From Armatimonadota bacterium (GTDB lineage: Bacteria; Armatimonadota; Zipacnadia; JAUWAU01), in the NCBI GenBank assembly GCA_030601885.1, contig JAUWAU010000007.1:124001-188000 (forward strand): a DNA stretch of 64,000 nt, read 5' to 3'. Of this stretch, positions 52,625-61,724 are shown piece after piece. The stretch's first letter is position 1. The number at the start of each line of letters is the position of its first letter. Both the position numbers and the translations under genes were made by a program. The notes below the pieces were generated by a model that worked only from the letters and a program-made list of their open reading frames with translations, had not been told where the DNA came from and made no database searches.

Positions 52625-54799
52625 ATGAGCTTGTCTGTTCTGTTCTCCCCTCTGCTCTGGCTGGCTGCTATCGCGCCCCAGGCAGCCGAGCCGTTCAGCT
52701 ACACGGTCCCGGACAGCCCCACGCTTCCTGGTGAAGGCCGGCACGTCACTTTCGTGGCGAACTTCGACGGCGACAGCCTCGATGCCGACTTCGCGACAGG
52801 CGACGCACGGCACGGCGGGCAGGATCCGGAGATGGCCGCGGACGGCCGTCGCGGCGGCGCAGCGCGCATCGTTGGGCCGACCAGATGCCTCCACTACGCT
52901 GCCTACCACAACGTCAACCCGGCTCAGGGGACGGTGCTGATGTGGGTGCGCGGCGATGGCAGGGGTGGGCTGGCCGACGGCAGCGACCATTGGCTATTCT
53001 CGTTCCGCTCACCGCGGATGTGCGGCCTTTATGTGCGTGGCGCCGACCGGTCGCTCGTCTTCGGATTCGGCCGCTCCAGCCTCGTCGATGAGACGAGTAT
53101 CTCCGTGCCCCTGGGCGAGCTCGTCGCGGATGCCTGGCATCACGTGCTCGCATCCTGGGACCTGGAGCGCAGGCGTCTCTGGCTGGCGCTCGACGGGAAG
53201 GGAGTCAGTGCCGAGATCGCCGACGTGCCCGTGCAGTCGCCGTTCACGCTGTATCTCGGAAGCTGCGCGCACCACCAGGGCTCGGACTTCTCGCTCGGCG
53301 GACGACTGGACGAGGTCACCATCTTCGATGTGCCCGTGGATGCGCTCCCCGACGATGAGCCGACGTATCCGGAGGGCCTGGAGGACGATTTGCTACGCCG
53401 AGCCGAGGCCAGCGCGCGACGCTTTCTCAAGTTCTGGGCGCCGCACCAGATGGGCGGCGGCTGGGGCGTGATGTACGTCTGGCCCACCATGCTGCCGACG
53501 GAGGCCCAGGGACGGGGCTTCGTGAATGCGTACGGCTTCTTCTCCAACGACAAGAGCTGGGCCACGGCCATGGTGGCCATGGAGTACCTGTTCGCTTACG
53601 AGGTGCTCGGCGACCGGCCATTCCTGGACGTCGCCATGCGCACGGGGGAGATGTACCTGGACACGCTCGGCAAGTACGGCGCCTGGTCGTGGACGTATAT
53701 GAGCAGTCCCTCCGGCGCGAAGCCGAGGGCCGGGAGCAAGGTCAAGCTGCAGGACAGCAACCAGTCCCATCCCATTTTCCTGCTGGCCTATCTGTACCGG
53801 GTCACCGGCGAGGAGCGCTATCTGGAGGCCGCCAAAGCCGGCGGCGAGCTCGTGCTGCAGGCGCAGAACCCGAACGGGAGCTGGTCGCACTCCTACGATC
53901 TGGACCAGAAGATGGGCTTCACCGCGCAGGGACTGCCGCAGGGGGGTGAGATCAACGACAAGTGCATGAACGATGCGATGGACCTGATGCTGTTCATGTA
54001 TCACCTCACCAGCGATCGCAAGTACCTCGATGCGCTGCTGCGGGCCGGGGATTGGCTCATCGAGGCCCAGTCCGATGGGCCTACCTACGGCTGGGCCGAG
54101 CAGTACGATAAGGACAATAACCCCGCCTGGGCCCGCAACTTCGAGCCGCCCGCCGACTGCCCCGGGCGGAGCAATCTGGCCCTCCAGGCCCTGCGGCTCA
54201 TGTGGTACCTCACTGGCGACGCCAAGTACCTCGCCCCGATCGAGAAGTTCATCGATTGGCTCGACGCGATCCGAACCGACGGGGGATGGTGGAAGCACTA
54301 CGACGTCAAGACCGGCCGGGGCGTCGTGGCGACGGGGAACAAGATGTTCTTCGTGGACGATCCGGGGCAGATGGCCGCGTATCGGCGACTTGTACCCGCC
54401 GATGCCGGGCCGCCTGCGCCTCGTGCGACCGTCAACGTGCAGCAGTGGCGCGACTTCCTCGACGCGGCCCGAGCCGGCCCAGCGGCACCGGCTCTGACGG
54501 CTCCTACGAAGGAATCATGCCTGGCATACGTTCGAGAGAGGGCCGAGGGCGTCGCCGCCCGGCTCGAGGCGCAGGACGCCAGCGGCGCATGGGTGCGTCC
54601 GCGCGGCGGCTCGGGATCGTGGGGGATGCAGACGTATCCGCGCGACACCAACGCCATCACCGTGCTGCGCTTCATCGAGCAGGCGCGCATGATCCTGGGC
54701 GAGCTGCCCCTCGTGCGCCGGGGCGATATGGATCCGTTGTGGTCGGCCTACCCGCAGGCGGATTGGTATGAGACGCCGCTCCGGGAGGGCAGGGGTTAG
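52625..54799 (+). CDS. Secreted LamG-domain protein with alpha/alpha-barrel (lyase-like) domain
   Basis: 724 residues from the ATG at 52625 (AGGAG upstream; a GTG at 52601 is weaker). Signal peptide about 1-20. Residues 45-215 are a LamG/concanavalin-like domain ('GTVLMWVRGDGRGGLADGSD', 'VADAWHHVLASWDLERRRLW', 'DFSLGGRLDEVTIFDVPVDA'). Residues about 225-690 are a helical toroid of repeated hairpins ('FFSNDKSWATAMVAMEYLFA', 'QSHPIFLLAYLYRVTGEERY', 'DAMDLMLFMYHLTSDRKYLD'), like pectate-lyase/glucuronyl-hydrolase-class enzymes. No catalytic motif can be assigned safely. Convergent with the DUF4038 gene. Confidence 0.78.
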   Translation: MSLSVLFSPLLWLAAIAPQAAEPFSYTVPDSPTLPGEGRHVTFVANFDGDSLDADFATGDARHGGQDPEMAADGRRGGAARIVGPTRCLHYAAYHNVNPAQGTVLMWVRGDGRGGLADGSDHWLFSFRSPRMCGLYVRGADRSLVFGFGRSSLVDETSISVPLGELVADAWHHVLASWDLERRRLWLALDGKGVSAEIADVPVQSPFTLYLGSCAHHQGSDFSLGGRLDEVTIFDVPVDALPDDEPTYPEGLEDDLLRRAEASARRFLKFWAPHQMGGGWGVMYVWPTMLPTEAQGRGFVNAYGFFSNDKSWATAMVAMEYLFAYEVLGDRPFLDVAMRTGEMYLDTLGKYGAWSWTYMSSPSGAKPRAGSKVKLQDSNQSHPIFLLAYLYRVTGEERYLEAAKAGGELVLQAQNPNGSWSHSYDLDQKMGFTAQGLPQGGEINDKCMNDAMDLMLFMYHLTSDRKYLDALLRAGDWLIEAQSDGPTYGWAEQYDKDNNPAWARNFEPPADCPGRSNLALQALRLMWYLTGDAKYLAPIEKFIDWLDAIRTDGGWWKHYDVKTGRGVVATGNKMFFVDDPGQMAAYRRLVPADAGPPAPRATVNVQQWRDFLDAARAGPAAPALTAPTKESCLAYVRERAEGVAARLEAQDASGAWVRPRGGSGSWGMQTYPRDTNAITVLRFIEQARMILGELPLVRRGDMDPLWSAYPQADWYETPLREGRG

Positions 54800-54802
54800 C
54801 CC

Positions 54803-56473
54803 TCATCCCGACAGGGACCGCCCACCCCCGCCTTCTCTGCTGCTCGCCCGGACCTCGAACACCCAATCCTGCTCGTCCGGCGTGGTCAGTGAAGCAGGGC
54901 CCGCGCCGGAATGGTCTGGAAGTGCAGCATACCCGCCGGTACGAGGATCGAAGCACCGGACTGTGTAGGTGGTCGCCGGGGCGTCGCCCAGGGCGAGCGT
55001 GCACTCGCCCTCGTATCCGCGCACGTACGCGATGTACTCTCTCCCGATGTCCGCCAACGCCCAGTACGTCACCTCCGGCGGGCAGATGTTCCCGCCGCGT
55101 TGCCCCGCCAGGTCCCGGCCGCGCGGGACGGGCGCCGATATCAGCTCGTCGTGCGGCTCGAGCTTCCACCACTCGCGCGGCGTGAAGAACTTGCGGACAT
55201 GCTGGACCTGCTGCTCCCAGTCGTCGTTCTTCGGCGCGTCCACATCGAACGGACCACGGCAGCGGTTGCCGCCGAAGTAGGTGGTGCCGAAGCCGGTGAT
55301 GAAGTACCCGCCGCCCATCACGATGTCCCAGGTGCAGGCTCGGGTGATCTCCGCTGAAGCGCTGTTGGGCTTGTTCAGCGTGCCGTCCTCGGCCTCGCGG
55401 CGGTAGTAGGCGTACTCGCTGTTGACGACCGGCTTGCCCTGGTCGCGGCAGGCCAGCAGGTTGGCGTGGATGCTCGAGTAGTTCTGCTGATAGTCGCCGA
55501 AGTCGTTCCACGGCGCCTCGGCAAATGGCTTCAGGCGCTCGGGTGAGTTCTGACCGCCCGGGTGAATGGCCCGCATGCGGTGATGTGGGTCGTTGTCCTG
55601 GATCTCCTTGCCGATGGCGTTACACATGCGGCGCGCCGCTTCGTCGTCGCGACTCGCATTCCACTCGCCGGCAATGACGAAGTAGACCGGAAATGCGCTG
55701 TAGCGTGCGACCACGTACCGCGCGTAGCCCAGCCGCGCCGCGTCGATGAGGATGCCTCGGGCATCCTCCGGGAAGTGCTGCCAGCTCTGCCTGCTCTTGC
55801 CCTTGTCCGTCCAGGCCAGGACCAGCCCGGCGATGATGCCCCGCCGGGTGAGGGACTGAAGGCGGGCATCGACCTCGCGCCAGTATGCCGGGTTGATGGT
55901 CTCGGCTCCGAGATCGTGGAACGGCATTCCGCCATCGTTGCCCCAGTCGGCTTCGCTGATCAGCATGGAATGGATGACGTTGAAGCCCTGCGCTGCCCGT
56001 ACGTCCAGGTAGTGCTCGACGGTCGTGCGGTTGTGGTTCTCCTGGGCGCTGTTTGTGTAGAGTGCCCACGCGGTTTCACCGCACCACCACATCGGCGTCC
56101 CATCCTGGTAGGCGAAGTGGTACGGATGTCCGGGCATGAACGCCACGCTGCCCCTGTTCTTTGAGGCGACGCAGCGGAACGAGCCGCTCTGGCCGTCCAG
56201 TCCCGCATCGGACGAGCGAACGCGCCATTTCCAGGCGCCCTTTGCATCCGGTGAGAAGCGCAGCTTCCACGTCTTGCCGCCATCCCAGAACAGCGGTATC
56301 GTGCCCGCCGCCCTTCCCGGGCCCTCGAAGGTCGCTGTCGCCGTCACGGCCGTGTATGGGTTCGGATAAGTGCCCGCCTGTTCGAGGGGGGCCTCGAAGA
56401 CGCCGAAGCGCGGGACCTGCGTCGCGGCCGCGGCCTGTGTGGCAGCCGTCATCGACACGAGGGTCAGAAGCAT
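54803..56473 (-). CDS. Secreted DUF5060-DUF4038 glycoside hydrolase
   Basis: 556 residues. Signal peptide 1-18 ('LLTLVSMTAATQAAAA'). DUF5060 at about 20-110 ('FEAPLEQAGTYPNPYTAVTA', 'WKLRFSPDAKGAWKWRVRSS'). Apiosidase-like DUF4038 barrel at about 115-430 ('YHFAYQDGTPMWWCGETAWA', 'YFVIAGEWNASRDDEAARRM' with a likely acid/base Glu, 'GKPVVNSEYAYYRREAED' with a likely nucleophile Glu). The C-terminal beta domain (about 450-556) ends 'QDWVFEVRAS'. It shares its core with the hydrolase at 10334-11791 but is exported. The substrate may be apiose-, rhamnose- or arabinose-capped glycans. Confidence 0.83.
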   Translation of the reverse strand: MLLTLVSMTAATQAAAATQVPRFGVFEAPLEQAGTYPNPYTAVTATATFEGPGRAAGTIPLFWDGGKTWKLRFSPDAKGAWKWRVRSSDAGLDGQSGSFRCVASKNRGSVAFMPGHPYHFAYQDGTPMWWCGETAWALYTNSAQENHNRTTVEHYLDVRAAQGFNVIHSMLISEADWGNDGGMPFHDLGAETINPAYWREVDARLQSLTRRGIIAGLVLAWTDKGKSRQSWQHFPEDARGILIDAARLGYARYVVARYSAFPVYFVIAGEWNASRDDEAARRMCNAIGKEIQDNDPHHRMRAIHPGGQNSPERLKPFAEAPWNDFGDYQQNYSSIHANLLACRDQGKPVVNSEYAYYRREAEDGTLNKPNSASAEITRACTWDIVMGGGYFITGFGTTYFGGNRCRGPFDVDAPKNDDWEQQVQHVRKFFTPREWWKLEPHDELISAPVPRGRDLAGQRGGNICPPEVTYWALADIGREYIAYVRGYEGECTLALGDAPATTYTVRCFDPRTGGYAALPDHSGAGPASLTTPDEQDWVFEVRASSREGGGGRSLSG

Positions 56474-56509
56474 CGGCAGTAGTCTCCTTCTACGGTTGCC
56501 TTGGTCCGG

Positions 56510-57478
56510 TCACTCTTCGTCCCGATAGAAATCTCCCACGCGCCCCACGACTCGCTCATGCACAATGGCCTCATCGGGCCCGTACGGATGACCGCCGAAG
56601 CCGTGGCGCATCATGGCGATGGCCCGGGCCCAGTTCTTCCGGTCGTCGCGCGAGGCGAAGAGCTGCATCACCGACTGCGCGATGACCGGCACGGGCACCT
56701 CCATCCGGATGGCGTCGTTCACCAGCCAGTTGACCTCGCCCGTATCCTCCACGAAGGGCGGGATCTTCTCCATGCCTGCCTCGCTGCGATATGCCGTCTC
56801 CATGAGGTCCATGAGCCAGCCGCGAATCACCGACCCATGTCGCCAGCACCGCAGCACATCAGCGATGTTGAGGTCTTCCCGGTAGTTCTCGAGCAGATCC
56901 ACGCCCTCGCCGATCGCCTGCAGCATCCCGAACTCGATGCCGTTGTGCACCAGCTTGACGAAGTGCCCGGCGCCGGGCGGGCCAGCGTGAACGTACCCGC
57001 CCTCGGTGGCGAGTTCGCGCAGGATCGGCTCGATGCGCGCCATGGCCTCCTCGTCGCCGCCGGCCATGAAGCACGCGCCGTGCCGCGCCCCATCGACCCC
57101 GCCGCTCGTGCCGAGATCGACGAGGTGGATACCTCTCTCGCGAAGGCGTCGGTGCCGGCGGATCGAATCCCCCCAATAGGAATTCCCGCCGTCGATGAGG
57201 ATGTCACCCTCCTCGAGGTGCGACGCCAGGTCGTCGAGGACGCGATCGACTGCCGGCCCGGCAGGAATGTAGACGAAGATCGGCCTCGGCGGCGACAGCT
57301 CCGTACGGAAGCCGTCCAGGTCAGGCGCCACGATCAGCCCGGCCTGCACGAGCTCTTCGCTGGGCGCCTGCAGATCGAAGCCGACGACGCGCATGCCCTT
57401 CTCGAGGGCCTGCAGGGCGAGATTGCCCCCGATGCGGCCGAGACCGACCACGCCGAATTCTCGCTTGACATCTGCCAT
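56510..57478 (-). CDS. gnd: 6-phosphogluconate dehydrogenase, decarboxylating (Gnd/YqeC type)
   Basis: 322 residues from the ATG at 57478 with AAAGGAGG in front. 'EFGVVGLGRIGGNLALQALE' binds NAD(P); 'DILIDGGNSYWGDSIRRHRR', 'VDLGTSGGVDGARHGACFMA', and 'GHFVKLVHNGIEFGMLQAIG' carry the substrate and catalytic Lys/Asn residues (K..HN). The short length matches the NAD-preferring YqeC-type enzyme, not the 470-residue form. Makes ribulose 5-phosphate and CO2 from 6-phosphogluconate. It lies just downstream of the glucose-dehydrogenase-like gene on the same strand, which could supply gluconate upstream of it. Confidence 0.88.
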   Translation of the reverse strand: MADVKREFGVVGLGRIGGNLALQALEKGMRVVGFDLQAPSEELVQAGLIVAPDLDGFRTELSPPRPIFVYIPAGPAVDRVLDDLASHLEEGDILIDGGNSYWGDSIRRHRRLRERGIHLVDLGTSGGVDGARHGACFMAGGDEEAMARIEPILRELATEGGYVHAGPPGAGHFVKLVHNGIEFGMLQAIGEGVDLLENYREDLNIADVLRCWRHGSVIRGWLMDLMETAYRSEAGMEKIPPFVEDTGEVNWLVNDAIRMEVPVPVIAQSVMQLFASRDDRKNWARAIAMMRHGFGGHPYGPDEAIVHERVVGRVGDFYRDEE

Positions 57479-57592
57479 TGTGTGCCTCCTTTTTGGCGCT
57501 CCGTTGTGGTCCTGAGGTCGGAGGCCGAAGGACCTGTCCGAGTCCAAAGCCGAGATGCTTCACTCCGTTCAGCATGAGAGCGGGCCAGCGGC

Positions 57593-58711
57593 TCACTCCC
57601 CGTCCATCGCGATCACGTGCTTGATTCCACCGGGATTGCTGAGCAGAACGTCGCGATATGCCGCGATGGGATGGCGCGCCGTGATGAGGGAGCGGATGGC
57701 ATCGGGCCAGCGCTGCATGAAAATGCCAAGGTCCCGGATGGCGGCTTCGAAGGCCTCCCGTCCGGCGTTGACCGTCCCGAAGACGACCTGGTTCTTCAGC
57801 ACGAGGTTGCGCATAATCAGAGCGGCGTCGAACTTGGCCGCGCTGTCTCTGCCCGGCACCCCGGTGAGCACGAATACGCCGTTGGGGCCCAGCACTCGCA
57901 TCACCTCGAAGGAGATCCCAGCAGCTCCCGTCGCCTCGTACACGAGATCGATGTCTCCCACCTGCTCAGCGAGGCTTTCGACCGAATTGGCCTCGGAACA
58001 TATGTAGGTGGCGCCGATTGCCGCCACGAGGGCGGCCTTCGCACTCGTTACGGCGCCGCGCGAATACACGTACGTCTGAAAGCCCCCCGCGGCGAGCATC
58101 GCGGCGCCCAATAGCCCGACAGGCCCGGCTCCCAGGACGACGGCTGTGTGGCAGTAGCCAGGCTCCCGGCCGGGCACGGCGGCGCACGCCCATGGCAGGC
58201 GCTCCTGTACCTGCCAGACCTGCGCGAGGGCTTTCTCGGCGATGGTGAGCGGCTCGACGAGGACGCCCACGTCCCGCAGCTCGGGCGGCACCGGCTGCAT
58301 GTACTGCTCGTCATCGACGACGAACTCGGTCATGTAGCCGTGGGCCTCTTTGATGCCTCGCTCGGTGTAGTCGTCGGTGAAGCAGAAGTCCTGCCGGTCG
58401 CTTCGGCAGGCGACGCAGCGTTCGTGCGGGCACGGACGCCGGACCATCAGCACTGCCAGGTGCCCGGGCTTCACGCGGGCGACCGCCGGACCGACCTCGA
58501 CGACCTCGCCGAGCGCCTCGTGGCCAATGACGAGGTACTCGGAGCCCGGCGGCGCGGTGCCGTATTGAAAGCTGCACAGCTCCCTGTCGGTCCCGCACAC
58601 GCCGATGTCGAGCATCCGCAGCTTCACATCGGTCGGTGCGGCAATGCTCGGCGCCTCGTGCTCAACGAGTTGGACCTGCCGCTGGCGTGGAACGACGGCA
58701 ACCGCTTTCAT
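57593..58711 (-). CDS. Zinc-dependent glucose 1-dehydrogenase-like MDR enzyme
   Basis: 372 residues. The MDR fold contains a catalytic zinc site ('GVCGTDRELCSFQYGTAPPG', 'LVIGHEALGEVVEVG'), a structural zinc loop of four Cys ('RRPCPHERCVACRSDRQDFC'), the Rossmann motif 'VVLGAGPVGLLGAAML', and the glucose-dehydrogenase C-terminal domain ('GVFVLTGVPGR', 'NLVLKNQVVFGTVNAGREAF'). It resembles archaeal-type glucose 1-dehydrogenase, which makes gluconolactone; galactose or another aldose is possible. With the adjacent Gnd it suggests a direct oxidation route to pentulose phosphate. Confidence 0.84.
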   Translation of the reverse strand: MKAVAVVPRQRQVQLVEHEAPSIAAPTDVKLRMLDIGVCGTDRELCSFQYGTAPPGSEYLVIGHEALGEVVEVGPAVARVKPGHLAVLMVRRPCPHERCVACRSDRQDFCFTDDYTERGIKEAHGYMTEFVVDDEQYMQPVPPELRDVGVLVEPLTIAEKALAQVWQVQERLPWACAAVPGREPGYCHTAVVLGAGPVGLLGAAMLAAGGFQTYVYSRGAVTSAKAALVAAIGATYICSEANSVESLAEQVGDIDLVYEATGAAGISFEVMRVLGPNGVFVLTGVPGRDSAAKFDAALIMRNLVLKNQVVFGTVNAGREAFEAAIRDLGIFMQRWPDAIRSLITARHPIAAYRDVLLSNPGGIKHVIAMDGE

Positions 58712-59214
58712 CCTGGCTCCCTCCCGTGCGCCACCATGGTTCCCGTTGTGAGCATCCTACCCTCCAAGGGGCTCGGCAATGGCGGGGGGGCCGACATGCC
58801 AATACGGAGACCGAGAGCGGTTTACATACTGCGGACGGTGTTATATATGTACCTCAGGGCCTCTGCATCGTACGGTGCCGAGCACCCATACCACGGTGAA
58901 GGCCAATGAAAGACGATGAAGTCGGGCGGCCTTCTCATCGAACGCATCCACGAGCCGCAGCCGACGGAAGAAGCCTGCCGGCAGGATCCTCGTCTGCACA
59001 AATGGCGCTTAGCGCCGATTTTCCTGTATGTGAAGGCGCGGCGGGCCACGACACCAAGCGCGGGTTGACCCCGTACGGGGTGCCGTACGGCACGCCGCTT
59101 CAGACAGGCGTCCCCGCTTGCTACTCTGCGAAGTAGCTCGCTACGTAGCACGAGTCAGACAGGGACGAGCAAGCCGTGGCACACGGCGGCAGATGGCCGG
59201 GCGGAGGTGGGAAT
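58712..59214. other. Intergenic region upstream of the second REP transposase
   Basis: I find no gene. A TTTACA-17 nt-TATATG pair (near 58830-58858, plus strand) looks like a promoter but nothing starts soon after it. Small palindromes ACCCCGTACGGGGT and GCCGTACGGC lie side by side near 59070-59095. Confidence 0.4.
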
Positions 59215-59247
59215 TGTAGCGCGGGGTCTACGTCCCCCGCCTGGCTG
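59215..59247. repeat. Left arm of a 33-bp inverted repeat flanking the second REP transposase
   Basis: This 33-bp unit (begins TGTAGCGCGGGG, ends CGCCTGGCTG) recurs as its exact reverse complement at 59797-59829. Both contain the CGCGGGGTCTACGTCCCCCG hairpin, a REP palindrome with the TGTAG edge. Confidence 0.85.
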
Positions 59248-59307
59248 GGGTGGCGGGCGCCTCATCCTGCAGAGGCCTGCCGCATCATCGGAACGAACTT
59301 CCACTAC

Positions 59308-59766
59308 ATGCACAAGCACCTCCGGCGCCTGGGGCAGGTCTGGGTCGAGCCGCCGATCTACCTCGTCACCATCTGCACCACCCAACGCGACCGCCTGCTC
59401 GCCAGGAACGCCATGGCCCGTGAGATCGCGAGTGCCCTCCACGACACCTCTGAGAGAACGGGCTGGCGTGTGGGCCGGTATGTCGTGATGCCGGACCACA
59501 TCCATTTCTTCTGCTCGCCGATGGCGGATGCTGCAAGCCTGTCGGATTTCGTCGGGATGTGGAAGCGGTGGACGACGCGGCTGGCGTGGCGCCAGGGCCA
59601 TGAGGGACGCCTGTGGCAGCCCGAGTTCTTCGACCACCTGCTCCGCAGCGACGAGTCGTATGCCCAGAAATGGGACTATGTGGCGCAGAACCCGGTGAGA
59701 GCGGGGCTGTGCGGCAAGCCGGACGAGTGGCCGTATCAAGGTGAGATAGTGCCGCTGGAGATGTAG
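59308..59766 (+). CDS. REP-associated tyrosine transposase (RAYT), second copy
   Basis: 152 residues from the ATG at 59308; the frame stays open upstream through the REP unit, but that part is non-coding. 'GQVWVEPPIYLVTICTTQRD', 'RYVVMPDHIHFFCSPM' (HxH metal pair, HIH), and 'LLRSDESYAQKWDYVAQNPV' (catalytic-type Tyr) define the Y1 domain; 'GLCGKPDEWPYQGEIVPLEM' ends it. Clearly homologous to the copy at 20276-20782, but its flanking palindrome belongs to a different family, as expected if each RAYT evolves with its own REP. Confidence 0.87.
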   Translation: MHKHLRRLGQVWVEPPIYLVTICTTQRDRLLARNAMAREIASALHDTSERTGWRVGRYVVMPDHIHFFCSPMADAASLSDFVGMWKRWTTRLAWRQGHEGRLWQPEFFDHLLRSDESYAQKWDYVAQNPVRAGLCGKPDEWPYQGEIVPLEM

Positions 59767-59796
59767 GCAGGGACACCACAGCGCCTTCCGCCACAG

Positions 59797-59829
59797 CAGC
59801 CAGGCGGGGGACGTAGACCCCGCGCTACA
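59797..59829. repeat. Right arm of the 33-bp inverted repeat
   Basis: Exact reverse complement of 59215-59247. Together they bracket the transposase gene as a 615-bp unit. Confidence 0.85.
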
Positions 59830-59903
59830 ACGCCACCGCGGCCAAGCCGGGAACGGAGCTCCGCCTGTCGGGGAAACGTGCGTACAAGGAGGAGGATGTG
59901 CCC

Positions 59904-61676
59904 ATGTGGACTCGGTTGGATGAATGCCGGCGAGTATTGCTATTCGCGGCGGTCGGCGCGCTGCTCGTTACCGGTTCGTGCCGGGCCGGGAACGAAGTGG
60001 TCCCAGAAAGGCTCCTCACGGACCCGCCGACGCTCAAATGCCTCGGCTTCCGGTGGTACGTCGAGGGCGACGACAACCGCAACGCGACCGTTACGGTGAA
60101 TTACCGAAAAACAGGCGAGACGGAGTGGCGCGAGGCGCTGCCCATGCTTCGGGTGCACCGCGAGTTGGTCAATCAGGATTACGGGCCATACCGGTGCGGC
60201 AACCTGTTCGCCGGCAGCGTCATGGAGCTGGAGCCAGACACCGAATACGAGGTGCGCTTTGAGCTTCGCGATCCCGACGGCGGCGCGGCTGAGGAGACAG
60301 CCACGGTGCACACGCGGGCCGTGCCAGAGACGCCGGCCCCGTTGCGCACGCTCCACGTGTATCCACCGGACCACGCCGGCGCCAAGACGCTCCCGGCGCT
60401 CGATAGCCTGGCTGACGCCGTGGCGGCGGTGCAGCCTGGCGACCTGGCGCTGCTGTATCCCGGCGTGCACAAAGGCCCACTGCAGATCAAAACCAGCGGC
60501 ACGCGGGAGCATCCAATCGTCTTCCGCGGGGTTACCGATGGCGAGGCGATTATCGAAGGCTCCGGCCATGGCGAGGACCTGCTCAACATCGACGGAGCCG
60601 ACTACCTGATGTTCGAGCACCTCACGCTCCGAGGGGCGCGGGCAGCGATTCGCGCCGGAAAGACGGGCAGTCCGGGCGCCACGGGCCTCGTGGTGCGGCG
60701 CTGCACGATCCTCGACTCGGTGACCGGCATCATCACCTACTCGGAGAACTCGACCAACTGGTATATCGCCGATAACGTCATCACCGGGTTCAACCCCACC
60801 TGGTACCCGCGCCCCAAGGAGTACATGTCTCCGGCCCACACGGGCGTAAACATCTACGGTCGCGGCCATGTGGTCTGCTATAACCGCATCAGCCGATACA
60901 GCGACGCGCTGGCCATCGCCAACTTCGGGCCGCCGGTTGAGGACGTGGAGAAGCATTGCGTCGCCATCGACTTCTACAACAACGACCTCTCCTTCGCCCA
61001 GGACGACGGCATCGAGGCCGACTTCGGATGTCACAACGTCCGCGTCTTCCGGAACCGCGTCACCAACGCCCATTCGGGCCTGAGCGCCCAGCCGTTCTAT
61101 GGCGGCCCGTGCTACTTCACCCGCAATGCGCTGTACTGTATCACGGGCGCCACGCTCAAGCTCCACAACTACTGCAGCGGGCTGGAGATCTACCATAACA
61201 GCTGTGTGGCGTCTGGGCGGGGCTTTGGCTCCTTCCACAAGTGGCAGAACGGGATGCTCCGCAACAATCTGTTCGTGGGCACGCAGCGCTACGCCATGGA
61301 GACGGGCTCCATCACACCGTACACGAGCCTCGACTACAATGGCTGGCGGCAGAACGAGGAGGGGCGCTTCCTCAAGTGGTTCGACGGCAACGACTGGACG
61401 CGGTATCTGTCCATCGAGGAGTTCCACAAGGGCTCGGGTCACGAGGAGCACGGGGTGAAGGTGGACTACGATATCTTCGTGAGCACCGTGCCGCCGGTCG
61501 AGGGGAAAAGGTACGAGCCGACCTTCGCGGACCTGCGGCTGAGGGAGGGATCGGCGGCCGTTGACGCCGGCCAGGTGCTGGCGAACGTGAACGATGGCTT
61601 CGCGGGCGAGGCGCCGGATCTCGGCTGCTACGAGCTCGACCAGCCGCTGCCGCACTACGGCCCGCGACCGGAGTGA
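59904..61676 (+). CDS. Secreted right-handed parallel beta-helix protein
   Basis: 590 residues from the ATG at 59904, with AAGGAGGAGG eight nt before it (a GTG at 59898 is too close). Hydrophobic signal 'RRVLLFAAVGALLVTGSCRA'; the Cys could be a lipid anchor but the lipobox is poor. Residues 35-135 form a fibronectin-like sandwich ('LKCLGFRWYVEGDDNRNATV', 'LEPDTEYEVRFELRDPDGGA'). The beta-helix runs from about 165 to 520 ('LADAVAAVQPGDLALLYPGV', 'YLMFEHLTLRGARAAIRAGK', 'LSFAQDDGIEADFGCHNVRV'), and 'GSAAVDAGQVLANVNDGF' closes it. Likely a polysaccharide lyase or glycan-binding protein. Confidence 0.8.
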   Translation: MWTRLDECRRVLLFAAVGALLVTGSCRAGNEVVPERLLTDPPTLKCLGFRWYVEGDDNRNATVTVNYRKTGETEWREALPMLRVHRELVNQDYGPYRCGNLFAGSVMELEPDTEYEVRFELRDPDGGAAEETATVHTRAVPETPAPLRTLHVYPPDHAGAKTLPALDSLADAVAAVQPGDLALLYPGVHKGPLQIKTSGTREHPIVFRGVTDGEAIIEGSGHGEDLLNIDGADYLMFEHLTLRGARAAIRAGKTGSPGATGLVVRRCTILDSVTGIITYSENSTNWYIADNVITGFNPTWYPRPKEYMSPAHTGVNIYGRGHVVCYNRISRYSDALAIANFGPPVEDVEKHCVAIDFYNNDLSFAQDDGIEADFGCHNVRVFRNRVTNAHSGLSAQPFYGGPCYFTRNALYCITGATLKLHNYCSGLEIYHNSCVASGRGFGSFHKWQNGMLRNNLFVGTQRYAMETGSITPYTSLDYNGWRQNEEGRFLKWFDGNDWTRYLSIEEFHKGSGHEEHGVKVDYDIFVSTVPPVEGKRYEPTFADLRLREGSAAVDAGQVLANVNDGFAGEAPDLGCYELDQPLPHYGPRPE

Positions 61677-61724
61677 CACGACGAAGGGGTAAGAGCCCCA
61701 GCGGGCACGAGGCCACCGTCGCCC

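Noticed and set aside
58830..58858. TTTACA-17-TATATG as a promoter
   Set aside because: It points at 450 bp with no gene before the REP unit, and the minus-strand gene starts upstream of it; reported only as a note in the gap entry.
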